64,000 nucleotides of DNA from Pelobates cultripes. Its lineage: Eukaryota > Chordata > Amphibia > Anura > Pelobatidae. Of the stretch, positions 39,039 to 53,100 are shown one piece after another. The notes beneath the pieces are model-generated. The model was given only the letters and a program-made list of their open reading frames with translations, was not told the origin of the DNA and did no database searches. Each line of letters begins with the position of its first letter. The stretch's first letter is position 1. Position numbers and translations under genes: made by a program. Where the stretch lies: assembly GCA_933207985.1 (NCBI GenBank), contig OW240913.1, positions 330,951,569-331,015,568 on the forward strand, read 5' to 3'.

Positions 39039-42000
39039 CTGAAGGGAAAGGGACAAAGCATGGATAAAGTTAAAAGCCCACAGCGGTTCAAATGTGAATA
39101 GAAGACACCAAACATAGCTCAGCAGCACATGTTCATATGTTAAACATAGGTCAAAAAATTCCAGCTGCAGAGGTGGAGGAGCAGCAGCAATCTGCAAACC
39201 GCCAATTGTTAAAAAAATAGATAAAAAAAATGATTTTGTAGTATTTTAGACAGGTTTTTACAAACAAATTGTAATAGAATGGAAACTAAGGCGAAGATTT
39301 TACAACTTAAAGGGACACTATCGGCACCCAAACAACTTCAAATCAATAAAGTGGTCTGGGTGTCAGGACCCAGTCTGCTTAATCCTGCAGCTAGAAACCG
39401 CCATTCTGTAGAACAGCATTGCAGGGTTTAAGTGTCTTTAGTGGCTGTCACTCAAACAGCAACTACAAGTGCATTCGAGGACACCGCAGAATAAAATACA
39501 TTTTTATCAGATGGTCTATGTGCATGCTCACTAACCTTCCAACACTTACACATTGGAGAGTACTGGATTGGCTGAGATTATCGATCTCTGCCAGGATGTG
39601 AGGGTGAAAACCTAAAAGTACTTAAAGTACCAATTATGTCCTATGCCATCAGAAGAATCTTGTGTCAAGGATCATTAAGGAGTAAAATTTAATCAAACTA
39701 GTCTTAGGATTAGAGATGTCGTGAACGGTTCGCCACGAATTGTTCGCGGCGAACTCCGGTCAGCTGACACATCCCGGCCAATCTCCAGCAGACCCTCCCT
39801 CCCAGATCCTCCTACTTCCTGGACAGCATCCATGTTGAAGCTGCCTTCAACATGGATGCTGTCCAGGAAGTAGGAGGGTCTGCTGGAGATTGGTTGGGAT
39901 GTGTTAGCTGACCGGAGTTCGCGGCGAACCGTTAGCGACATCTCTTAGGATGTGGCAAAGTTTAAAGCCCCATTCATTTACCACCAGCAAGGCTGTATAG
40001 AGCTACTGACTGAGTAAATACACACGATATTACATGCCGGTATTAAGAGCTCAAAGACAACAGTAGGCATAGCATTGGGTTTTGAAAAATAATGGAGGAG
40101 AATGAAAAAAAGAAAAAAAAAAAGAAGTGGTCTTTTTGGGAAAAATAAAACTGTAGTTAAAATTTAACCATTAATTTCACTGGCTTTAATTTTGTTAAAA
40201 AAAAAAAAAAAGGTGTTGTGGCAATTAAGCACTAAATTTCATATATACTGTGTAAGCACAAAATTGATGGTCTGTCTTACAACAGTATACATCAGTGGTG
40301 CCAAAAAGGTAGATCCCACATGTTTTAAAACATCCTCCATGATGCTTTGTCATACTAAAGGCATACAAACATAGTACCTATTGACATGATCACAGATGGG
40401 TCAGTGTCTACTACTCTAATATTGAAAGACTGATAACGATATACAATTTACAATGAAGGTCATGAACAGTTTTTCTAAATTAGTCAAGATGGTGGTAACA
40501 CAACCTAACTGACCCACCAAGGATTATCATTAGATGACAAAAACCTGAACTTTTGGTAGGGCTCAGATAAAACTACGTCCTAGAAGAGAGCATTGAGACA
40601 GTCACGTATATGGAAACATCTTAAGTACAATGTGTGCAAGCAAGTACCTTCTTAAGGGCCTTTGTCCCGGCTGTTTTTTTCTCCAGCCCCATATAAAGTC
40701 TACCAAGTTTCAGCCACATGGAGGCAACATTCAACGAATAGGCGGGATAGTGCTTACTGAAAAACGAACAACTTTAGTTTAGATCATTGAACGCTAGAGC
40801 CTCACCCAAGAGGCAATCACAAATCACACTGAACGTCCGTGTAATCAACTAGTCCCATACAGTCAGATTAGCAGAATAAATGATGGATCCTCTGCAAGGT
40901 TAGTCGATTCTTTAGAGTGTGACCGGGACATTGTTAATCCACATTATGCTATATACTCCCATTAGAATGTTCATTCAAATATTAATAAAGATTAGGCCTC
41001 CGGAAGCAGAAGTTTTAATGCCATACAATACAGAAACTAAAAACCCAGCTTTACATTAAGTGCTGGTTGTATCTATTCGCTCACTATTTATTAGGTTTGA
41101 ATAGAATCACAACATATGTAGAAAGGTTTCCTAGACTGTATTATTGTGCCTTGTTTCCCCAACAATGAGTTTTACACGATATGAATCAATTAATGGTGAA
41201 TGTGGATATCCGATCACCTGTGGGAGATTAGTTTAGATATTTATCAAGGCAAGTCAGGTGCTATTCTGGGGCACAGTACTGACAGTCAGGAGACATTTTG
41301 CTTCCACGGTGAATGCTTATTATTAGGTATTATTCATCAGAAGCATTATATGAGAACTAGCAAAAGCTCAGTGAAACCTTAATAGTTTGCACTTAGGTTA
41401 GTCCCCACTCAGGTTTCAAAATGTTTTTTGATCACTTGTGCCATTACAGAGAACTTATACCATTTGCGAATCAGACTGATCCTGCCCAAAAGGGAAGCCC
41501 AGATCTGAAATGCCAGCACGTTCCCTCTGCGCGAGAGTTAAAGAAACCAACTAATGATGATGTTTCGGCCATCTTTGGGCCTCAGTGAGGTGTAGCTGAT
41601 ACGCCTTGAGACACAGTGAGCACGTGGTATTAATTTGTTTGCTCTCCTTAAGGTAAAAAGATAATCCAGATGTGAACTCCTTGGCCGCTCTTCCTAGTGA
41701 GGCATCAGCTATACTTAAATGAAAAGGCCTAACAAGTCTGAAATTAATGTCTAGGGTTGCTGTATCTCTCGTGCAGAGGGAACCGGCTCGCATTTTGGAT
41801 CTGGATTGCCCACGTGGATGGTATCAGTCTGATATGAGCTAGAAACCACTTGAAAACTCAGGTGAGACCCACCAAAGGGCAAGATGTTTGAGTTCTTGTC
41901 CATTCTCAGTATTCTCTTGTGCCCAGTTTTAGTTGGTTTGCTCACGTTTTTCAACTTTAGTTATATTCTGTATGATGTGTTATACACTACCTGTAAGGCT

Positions 42001-43162
42001 TGATTATTTTTTGTCCATACTTAAGGGCTCCTTCCCAGTCTTGCATGTAGAGACAAACTCCCATAGCTTGGTACATCATATGCAACATGTAAACATTGCT
42101 CTCTTCAAACACAGCTCCCATTTTTTCCATGCTGAGCTCACAGATTTCCAGAAGCTCGCTAGGCGGTACACCAGTCAAGAAAAGTAACTATGACAACTTA
42201 AAGATGATTTGCAACACTTGATCTTATGCACAATGCCTTAAAAGGACAATGCCCCATTACACCATTACCCAAACAGGTTTTTGTTTAGATTGTGCAAAAA
42301 AGTGTCTGGTAAGTTGGTCCCAACAGTCACAGCCTACCACTACCATTCAGGTTTGGATGCGTTTTACAAAGTGAAACTGGCACTTTGCACCAAAACAACT
42401 TTAGCTTAATGAGACACTTCGGTGCATAGATCAGGCTCACTGCTCAATTATTTTGTTTTATGCAGCCCTAGCCACACCAATGCTGGCTGTGAATCACACA
42501 CAAAACAAGTTTCATTTTCAATCAGACTTTATAGCACTTTGTGTTTATTTTATAAGTTCGTATCACCTGCTCTATTTATTTAATGTAATCACACGAGGCT
42601 CCTGCTGGGTCTAGCAGGCTGTTAATAAAGCAAGACAGAATACATTTTACATTAAAGGAAATATAGTGCTAGGAATACAAAGTTTTATTTCTAGTACCCA
42701 ACAGTGCCCCCCCTCCCTTGCACCCTCCTGCAGCACAGAAAGGGCGCTTGTCGCGCATTCGTTCCCTAATGTGGGGGAGGAGACGTAGAGGCAGAGCCTA
42801 ACCCAGTGCTAAGGGACATCGGAGCTAGAATTAGGTAAGTGTCGAAAGGGTTTAAAACACTGGGTTAGGCTTAATCATGGTGGATCTGACAATCATAATC
42901 ATGGCTGATCTGTAATGCCAGGTATATACAGATGTTTGTGAACTACGTTTCCCAAAATACTTAGCCAGGTAGGCCATCATTCCTCAGACTTGTTGGCAAA
43001 GGGATTATGCCCCTACCATGTGTTTTCACCTAATATTCATTTACATAAAATTAATAAATTGCAGGAACTAGAATCATATTTAGATACACCGCTTGAACAT
43101 TCATAAAAGTCCATCAGAAGTCCCTCAAAAAACCCCAAAACAAACAAACAAACAAAAAACCC

Positions 43163-43197
<35 letters not shown>

Positions 43198-46100
43198 TAG
43201 AAAATACAAAAGAAATCCAATACAAAAAGGATATTTTTATAATGCTTGGCTCTTCGAAACTCCTCAACAACATTTCGGGCATATTTGACCATATCTTTTA
43301 CAGTCTGTGCACTGGGAGGGTCATTTAGTTTTCGGATCTCCATTTTCGCGCCATCCTGCAGAAAACAGCAAATCAGACTCAAACCCAAAAAAAAAAAGTG
43401 ATCAATCCAGTAAGGCAATAGAAAAGGAATTATGCTTCATTACTATCAGAATTGCTATAGCACCCACATATTCGGAAACACTTTAGACAGTGGTTTAAAA
43501 AAAAAAAAAAGAAAAGTTATAAAAGTGGTTCAATCACAGACCAGTATAAGCATGGATTGTTAATATAGCCATTGCTAGTATTGTCCCTTGCCGTGATTTT
43601 GCTTCACTGCCTCGATTCCTTCAAAGATGTATTAGTATAACATAAGTCATTAAACCTGCTAAAGGGACAATATAGTCACCAGAACAACTACAGCTTAATG
43701 TAGTTCTGGTGTCTACAGCCTGTTAAAACGTAAACACTGCCTTTTCATAGAAAAAGCAGTGTTTACATTACTGCCTAGGATGACCTCTAGTGGCATTCCG
43801 TCACACAGATGGCCACTAAAGGTGCTTCCTGGGTCCGTGCTGCAGAGTGTGCAGCTTTGGCATTCAGGGTCTCCATGCTCTGTATGGAGACACTGAAGGT
43901 TTCCCATAGAGATGCACTGATTCAATGCATCTTTATGAGGAGATGCTGATTGATGCAGCTGGCTTTATGCTGTGCATGTGCAATAGCCTCCCAGTGCTTT
44001 CTTACGGGAAGGCATTGGGTTGGCTGAGATCAAGCTTGAGGATCTCACCCGCAAAGGCGGGGGCCAGACGCGGCAAGCCCTGTGCGGCATTAAAAAAAAA
44101 AAAGTTGACTCGAATCACCTTTTCAAAGGGAGGCAAGGGAAACAGGGAACCTAAACAGTGCTTTTACCACTCTAGTGTCAGGAATACACCTTTAATGCAC
44201 CAATACCTCGTGTTGGGACCAGGTTAACGCATGTTAGAGTGGAATTAGTGACAAATTGTGGAGAACGGAACACGCTACACAAAGTATATTACAATCAAAA
44301 TGTGTTTGGACAGTCATATTTGCAAGTCTGCAATCTAAAGGTCATAACCTGTGACCGTCAGAATTCACAGTGCTTTCCATGCTACCCTTTGTAACGTTGT
44401 AATACGCAAACACAGCCATCAGAAGATAGGATTTAAAGTTAAATGTCAGCCAGAAAATGGTCCACAGATAATTAACAATATTTTTAAAATCAGGCATAAT
44501 TCACATCAATGGGACATTACAGGATACTCAGACCCATAAACATCCAAATGTGATAGATCAAATCGTAAATCTGCTCAAAGTGCCCCAGGTAGGAGTTGGA
44601 CTATGTTCCTCTCAAGTTTAACACTTTCACAGTCATTAGTCATTCAAAGGAAACTATAGCGCAAGGAAAACAAAGTTGTTTTCATAGTTCTAGAGCTCCC
44701 TATAGAGACCCCCTGCCTTATTCCTTATAACAGTGCGGTTGTCCCTCGGCACTGGTTCAGGCTCTGCCTCCACCAATCAGCAGGGGACCTAATGTACATG
44801 TGTGGCAAGCGCATTGGGACTTACCCCACAGAAAAGCATTTTAGAGGGGTTTTGGATGTCCTCGTGCAGACCAAAATTCACCTAACCATCCCGATGTTCC
44901 TCTAGTGGCTGTCTGGTACACATCCACTAGGAGTAGAGTTAACCCTGCAAGGTAATTATTGAAGTTTATTAAAAACTGGAATATATAAAATTGCAGGGTT
45001 AAGGGACCTGGGACACTGCACCCAGACCACTTCAATGAGCTGAAGTGGTCTGGGTGCCTATAGTGTCACTTTAAGGGGACTGGTGACTAAGTACCATGAA
45101 GGTACAGAACATGTTAGATGTTTTTATGTTACACAAAAACAGGAATAAAAGAAATTTTAACACCTGATAAGCATGGTTTACATGTTGTAGACCAGCAGAA
45201 TATGGTTTCAGCGTCTTCCAAAGGTAGGAATAGGTAGAATGTATTCATCAGGCCCCAAGAAAGTGCCCACAATAAACTGTTTAGCAGCATAACGGAGACC
45301 CCTCTGGCACAGGGAAGAGTCTAATGAAGTTGTTTTGCAGAATTTAATTTTGTTATAAGCTATACTGCATTTAAAGAGTGGGTCACTGAGACAGTTTTAG
45401 TTTAGATAAATTTGTTCCCCCCCAGCTAATATTATTCCTGTCTAAAACCAGTAAAAAACACTGGAGGCACCATATTCACTTCAAAAGATCGAAGGAGTTT
45501 TGTTACTCAACGCTTAGTAGAGCATGATGGATGACTGATATGGCAGACGCAAAGCTATGCCTTTTTACCTTTTGTCATTCTGCAGGAACGATAAGGTTTT
45601 CATTGCAGGGTTAACCTTCCTCTAATGGAGGTAGACCCCATTACTTCTATCAGGTGGACTGACAGATCAGTGAGATCATCAATAAGTAACCTTATTTCTC
45701 ATGCAGCATGGACCTGGGCACAAACAGGGACTAGGGCACTATACCTATTTGTATGCCTAACACTAGAGTGTTCCTTTAAGAACAATTGCACAACAACTGC
45801 ATTTACACAGCTTCACTTGTTTGAAAATAAGATAAAAAAAAAAAAAATTAAAAAAAATTAAAAAAAGGGGGGGGGGAATATTTAACTTTGATGTTAACTG
45901 AAATCCCACCTACCTTTTGCTTGGTGCTACATTCTTTGCAGTCACAAGTGAAAAAATAAGAGTCCTTCAATCGGTCATTGCGATCTTCTGTGGGGTACAG
46001 CAAATCAATGTAGCTGGTGAAGATCTGGAAATACACAGAATAAGAATGACTTGTGATGTGATACTATTGCAGGTTCAATTGTGCTATGTTTCAGTACCAT

Positions 46101-49100
46101 GAGATCCATAGTTATTGACATAACAGAAATGCGAAGCAACATTGAAAATAGTGCCTGTAGTGCAAAACAAGTCTAATCATATGAAATTGGAATAGAGACA
46201 AATATATACAATTCCACTTTACATTTTGTGATGCGTATGAAGATTTATTCCAGATTTAATTGGATGCACGAGAGCAGGGAGGTCGGTTTTTTTTCTATGC
46301 TGAAGATATGAAATGGCTCTGGACCCTAAATTACTAAAACTCCATATCCTGTTCAGCATTGTGGGGATAAAAGATGAGACTCGTTTATTGTGCAATTCAT
46401 ACACAGAGCCAAAAGGTGGAAATATAGGACAGGCTAAGAGAATAGAGCCGCAGCTGTTGGTTTTACATTGTTCAGAGAGTTGCTGGATCCCACAGCGTGT
46501 CCAAGTTTATTTAAGCGGAATATCTGCTTAGTGTTAAGTCCTCTTGAGGCTTTCGTCAAGATTCCAAACAGTAACCAGCCTCCCACAAAGACAGGATTAA
46601 GGATGAAGGAAGTGTCAGAAGTGAGTTTGCCTCTAGCAGCCAACTCGACTGATGTTCGTCTGCACACATAAGATGATAAGTAATTGCACCGCTTTCCCTC
46701 TGTACCATTGGCTGGGTTCAGTTACCTGGAATAAATTTATCATAGGATTTTATTCCAAAATCTGCTACAGACAAAGGTAACATGATCCAACGTAGCATGT
46801 CAATCAACTAAATTTAGTGTGCTTATAATTCACAAATCACATTCAGCCATAGGGCTTCATATGATGGAAGAAACAACTTCGGATAGAGAGAAGGAGATTA
46901 GCATGTGAAAAGTTTTGTATTGTTAAATAATTCCCACATAACTATTAGAATAAGACGGCTATGAGATCTGTATTTGAAGAACAGACATCTTTAATCTGTA
47001 TGCAATCATGTCTGCATACCTTTAAACAGAATGTAGATACAAATCATTATTATTATGTTATTTATATAGCGCCATCAAATTCCGCAGCGCTTTACAGTTG
47101 GTGGATGCTGAGGCTTCTACAGCCAGGGACACAGCTGACTATATGCGGATTTCAACTATTTTATAACAAGATTTTTGGCTCTTACGATTTCTAAAGGGCA
47201 TAGAAGCAGCTATAAAAAAGTTTACCTTAAATAAGTAAAACATACTTTTGTCACATTTGGCTTTTGCCTTACAATCTAAGCTCATAGTCCACTAGATCTG
47301 CCTGAATTTTATGTTTTAGATTTCAATTCACAATAATTCAGAATCTGGCAAAGCACTACATGGGATCCTTTTATGTTCTTGTTCTGAGAACATGTTTTCA
47401 GGAAGTACCAAGATAAATTTTTTTGGCTTGGGCTAGACGGATGGCTGGTAAAGTCCACAGTATATGCATTATCCACAAGGGTTGATGAATACACCTATGC
47501 ACTGGATACAGTGTTTGGGGTTCTCAATGAATTCTATAATAAGTGGCACCCTAATGATGCTGTGCTTTTATGAATTTTAATTACATTAATGTTCCACATT
47601 TAAAACGCCATTTTAATAATTCCAAAACACGCAAAATTGTCAAAGGAAACACGAATTAAGGTGCACTTTAAGAAATGGTATGTAATTAACTGTTCTGCCA
47701 CACATGTCTTCTGATAAATGAGAGAATTGCTTTGACATAATTTCTTACCTCATCTCCTGCATTGATTTCTTGCACGGCTCTGACTTCTGCAATCGTCCCT
47801 TTGTAAGTGACAATCACATTAGGACAACAGCTGTGATTCATTAGTGCAACACTGGGGAAGAAAAAGAATAATCTAGCTTTAAACATATTATAAACATGGC
47901 TGTCTGGTGCATGACTACCTTGAAGAGAGGCATTGTATGTGAAAATACAGAGAGTTAATGCAGGGCTCCCTTCTGAAGGCTAGCCAGACTGGGTCCTGGA
48001 AATAATCAGGGTAGGAGTCCTCGCAAACAGGAGACAATGATGTAACATTATTTTTCCAATAAACATAAGGGTTCTACATATATTAAATCGAAACACTTAG
48101 CAATGTGAACACTTATCAGTTGTAGTTTTACAAAGCGAGTAACTGCATATTTATTGCTTTTCATATTTACTGAGGGAATTACAGAAAAACACTGGATTTA
48201 CTAAAAGACCCATCAAAGTTAACAAAAAGATAACCACAATTATAAGGGGCTGCTTACAGGGTACAATGATTGCAAAGCGTCCTCTGATCAGCACTCAAAA
48301 AAAGCCAGCTGTTAACTAGCACCAACCTACCCTGCAAACTGCATTAAATGGTTTTAGCAACATTTGCTGCAGCTTGTTTTTAATAATACAAAAATCGCTG
48401 CTAAGAGTACACAGACTACCTAAGCCAAAAAAAAAAAAAACCACACACAACACAGGTGTAGTAGAGTTTGCCGTCTTTAGCCTCCTTAAATGGCAACAAA
48501 AAGATAGACAGGAGGATCTGCTCTCTGTGTAAATGAATTGGGAGTTTTTTTCCAAAGGCCCTGCAAGTCCAAAAAATACAAAGTAGAAATAGCAGTTGCA
48601 ATCCCGGTAATTTCCACTCAGGAGTTAATTGCAGCAAGGTAGAATAAACTCCATGATTGGAAATTCCTGGAGCTGTAACTCAGTTATTCCTACCTTTCCC
48701 TACAGTTAAATCTTTAATTCGGCTGCAATAATAATTCAAAGTAAGCAGTAACACTGCCACTACATTTCTAACTTGGAAAAATATAGTTATTCTGAGACCA
48801 GAGGCAGACATGAACTCTCTAATTTATGCACATATCCCAGATTAATCCACGGTTTACAAGCTGCATCAGAAAGGTTTATGTTAAGGTCATGAGGGGAATA
48901 TTATACCACGGACAATCAATCTGACATTTGGTCCTTCTTATGAAAAAAAAAACAAAAAAAAAAAAACACACAACTAATAGCTGAAAATGAAAGCATATCT
49001 GAGCTTTGCATAAAGAATTATTGTGCTTGGAGATGGAAGGATTAGATTTAATCTGTTGCAGTGATATTCCGTTCCCTTCTGATATGTTCAGAGCTCCTTG

Positions 49101-50057
49101 TCTATAACCTTGTCCCTGACCATTCAACCCATCCACGCTTTATATTAGGGCTGCGCAGAATGAGCTATAAAAAAAAAAGGACACTGCTCAGCCTTACCAA
49201 AATAGATCAGAAACTGATCATAGACTAAAGAGAAATAATGCATCCCGGACGAGACACTTTAAGAATTGAAAAGAGTGACCGTGTATTAATGAATCTCTAT
49301 CGTAAAAGGCTTGTGGCAGGATTGTACAGAATATATTTCTATATTTAAAAAACAAACTGTATAGAAAGTGTTAATAAAAATGGCATACACCTTTGAGGCT
49401 CCATTATACTTGCGCATTAAAAGGGACACTATAGGCACCTAGACCACTTCATCTCATTGAAGTGGTCTGGGTGCAGTATCCCTGTCCCCTTAATCCTACA
49501 ATTGTAGTTATTGCAGTTATTGAGAAACTGGAATAATGACCTTGCAGGGTTAACTCCACCTCTAGTGGCTGTGTACCGTGACCTTAGCGAACTTCAGATC
49601 CGCTCAATGACGCCCTCACGCTCTGCATGAGGACATCCAGCGTCAGCTAAAACCTCATAGGAAAACACTGATTCCATACTTTCCTATGGGGAAGTCCTAA
49701 TGTGCTTGAGGTGCTCGCAGTGCATGCGCATTAGGTACCCTATGTTGGCAGAGCAGAGCCTGACCAAGCACCAAGAGACATCGGTGCTGGAATCTGGTAA
49801 AGTTTTAACCATTTATTGGCTGTGGCAGCAGGGGGAAAGAAGGGTTGTGCAAGGAATACAACTTTGTATTCCTAGCACTATAGCTTCCCTTTAATTTCTA
49901 TTATGGTCATTTGGTACATCCAATTCCGATTCCATCCAACCTTCCATGGTCCAGAAATTAAAATACTTTGAAGAATCTACCTAAATATTAGACCATTTAA
50001 TTTTTTAGAGTTAACAAATTAAGCAGGGATTAAAAAAATAAATAAAAAAAATAAGAT

Positions 50058-50128
<71 letters not shown>

Positions 50129-50130
50129 TA

Positions 50131-50165
<35 letters not shown>

Positions 50166-53100
50166 TAGATTGTAATTTCCCATGGGAATGACACCTCCTG
50201 TATTTGTTGGTCTTAGATATATTATACCTTTGTTTTTTTCCTTCTACCAATTGTACAGCGCTACAGTAAGTGTTGGCGCTTCATAAACAAAGAATAATAA
50301 TACTGCAGGGTTGCCTTAGTAGAGTTACAGGTCTGTAGGAAGGTTTATATTGTATGCATCCACTTTTTTTTTTTCATTATGTTTGGAGTGCATTGTCAGA
50401 TACATGTTGAAGCAAAGACATTACAGGTTGCATGAGTTAAAACAATAACATATCAGTATAAGTGATTTTGCTGTGTCTTTAAAAATAAAAAACATAAAGG
50501 ATTCCCTGGGATGCAAACCTGTATAGTGCTGAATGCCATCAGGCAACTCCAGGCCGGGAGATCGTCCGCCTCTCCCACCAGGTGCGCTCTAGAGCGCATG
50601 ATCCAGGTCGTGTAATAGAGGAGCTCGTCGAGTTTTTGACCCTTGCACGGATTGTCAGCTTGGGCAAGAAGCAGGTAAGTTGTAGGATGTCAGCCAAATC
50701 GAGCTTAAGGCTAAAATCAGTTTTTTTGTCAGTAGAGGAGAGGAGCTCTATGAAAACACTTCTCTCCACCATGCCAGTCTGACCCTGCCCCCGTATGCAT
50801 CCACTTTTTAATTGACAGACATATCAATCTGTGGTGTCACCCAACCACAGCCCCAGAATAATCTTTTCATTCAGCTTTTCAAACTAACGGGCATAACTTT
50901 GCTATAAATACTCCTGCACTTCCAATTACATCTTACATGTGGCTGGAATCTGAATACATTCTTCATTATACACAAACAGCACGGTACTCCCATTAAGGTT
51001 AATGGAAGCTACCAGGGATTACTAGTTACCGAATCTGGGTATTCAAGTATTGTAAACATATCATGATTTAGGGATTATCAGACATAACGTGAAAGCCAGT
51101 TAGGGAGATAAAATCTTTGCATATAAAAATAAATCTTATTTGGAACCATGTTTAGCCTTAAAGCTAGAAAAGACATTAAAAGTGTTAAAAATAATTGAGG
51201 TGCATTTTATCTTCATTTGTGGCATCCATCTGTCACATGCACTTTGCAGTTACAATAAAACCATGGAAGCACATTATAAAATAAAAATAAACATACTCTG
51301 GAAATACAGCTGATCCCAAATGAGAGAGTTCCTCGTCTTCAATCGTGAATCCATTGCAGTTAACCTACGGGAATAAAAGATTAACAGATCACTTAAAGCT
51401 ATAATCCTCTGGTTATTTTAATATTGTATATACTTTATTGGGGAAAGAGGAGAAAGGAGTATTTTAACTTTTATTTTATAAAAGATATCCAGTTTAACAA
51501 GATCAGCAAGCAATGTTAAATAAAAAAAACAAAAAACACACAAGCAAACCATAAGGCAGAAGCAGGCAAACTTCGTCACTCTAGGGGTTGTGGACTACAT
51601 CCCCCATAATGCTCTTAAAGTCATAATGCTGACAAAGCAGCAGGGGAGGTGTAGTTTACAACACCTGGAGTGCCGAAGGTTGCCTACCCCTGATCTGAAG
51701 TATCCTTATTACAGTGCGACAGACTAGAAGAAAGGTTTTTATGCATTTTGTTTTTCAATAATCCAAAATAGTGTCGAGAAGTGATACAAGAATTGCACAT
51801 TTCATAACAAACTATTCGAATTGTTGAAGAACTTTGTAATCGAGTTATGTTGGCTTTTTAATTTGCAAGTCACTTGTCAGTTACCCAGAATTCATAGTTT
51901 AGGGAATAACCACATGGAAAGCTAATCAATAAACTGCAATCTTTAAGTTTGGATTCCAATATTGTTGAATGGGTAAGGCAGTGGCTGAGTGACAGGCAAC
52001 AGAGGGTTGTAGTCAATGGAATATATCGAAGCTTGGGCTTGTCACTAGTGGGGTACCTCAGGGATCTGTACTTGGACCCATTCTCTTTAATATTTTTATT
52101 AGTGATATTGCAGAAGGTCTTGATGGTAAGATGTGTCTTTTTGCTGATGATACTAAAATTTGCAACAGGGTTGATGTTCCAGGAGGGATAAGCCAAATGG
52201 CAAATGATTTAGATAAACTAGAAAAATGGTCAGAGCTGTGGCAGCTGACATTTAATGTGGATAAGTGCAAGATAATGCATCTTGGACGTAAAAACCCAAG
52301 GGCAGAGTACAGAATATTTGATAGAGTCCTAACCTCAACATATGAGGAAAGGGATTTAGGGGTGATTATTTCTGATGACTTAAAGGTAGGCAGACAATGT
52401 AATAGAGCAGCAGGAAATGCTAGCAGAATGCTTGGTTGTATAGGGAGAGGTATTAGCAGTAGAAAGAGGGAAGTGCTCATGCCATTGTACAGAACACTGG
52501 TGAGACCTCACTTGGAGTATTGTACACAGTACTGGAGACCGTATCTTCAGAAGGATATTGATACCTTAGAGAGGGTTCAGAGAAGGGCTACTAAACTGGT
52601 TCATGGATTGCGGGATAAAACTTACCAGGAAAGGTTAAAGGATCTTAACATGTATAGCTTGGAGGAAAGACGAGACAGGGGGGATATGATAGAAACATTT
52701 AAATATATAAAAGGGAATAAACACAGTAAAGGAGGAGACTATATTTCAAAGAAGAAAAACTACCACAACAAGAGGACATAGTCTTAAATTAGATGGGCAA
52801 AAGTTTAAAAATAATATCAGGAAGTATTACTTTACTGAGAGGGTAGTGGATGCATGGAATAGCCTTCTAGCTGAAGCGGTAGAGGTTAACACAGTAAAGG
52901 AGTTTAAGCATGCGTGGGATAGGCATAAGGCTATCTTAACTATAAGATAAGGCCAGGGACTAATTAAAGTATTAAAACTGGGCACACTAGAAGGGCTGAA
53001 TGGCTCTTATCTTCCGTCACATTCTAGGTTTCTATATAATGTAACATAGCATCACAGGGGCTTTACCTCTAAGCAACAGTCTAGTTTTTGGTATATACTC

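Larger units (their letters stand above)
39039..40647 (-). other. SMYD2 intron 11
   Basis: Contains a MITE (39311 to about 39620), the 232-bp foldback at 39713-39944 and half of a CTACAACT-type foldback near 40293-40370. Otherwise no feature. Confidence 0.7.
43356..45913 (-). other. SMYD2 intron 8
   Basis: Holds two long TTAA-type MITE copies (about 43661-44195 and 44647-45070), a third fragment near 45590-45780, and A-rich/G-rich simple sequence at 45834-45878. Confidence 0.7.
47852..51296 (-). other. SMYD2 intron 6
   Basis: Contains a complete MITE (49421-49890), an AT/AC microsatellite (50059-50165), an L2-like LINE tail (50165-50305) and a retroposed insertion (50369-50792). Confidence 0.7.

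Noticed and set aside
43197..43235. GT at about 43223 as a conventional donor for SMYD2 exon 9
   Set aside because: It would add residues not in SMYD2 and does not match the phase of exon 10 with any nearby AG. ATATCCTTT at the homology boundary fits better.
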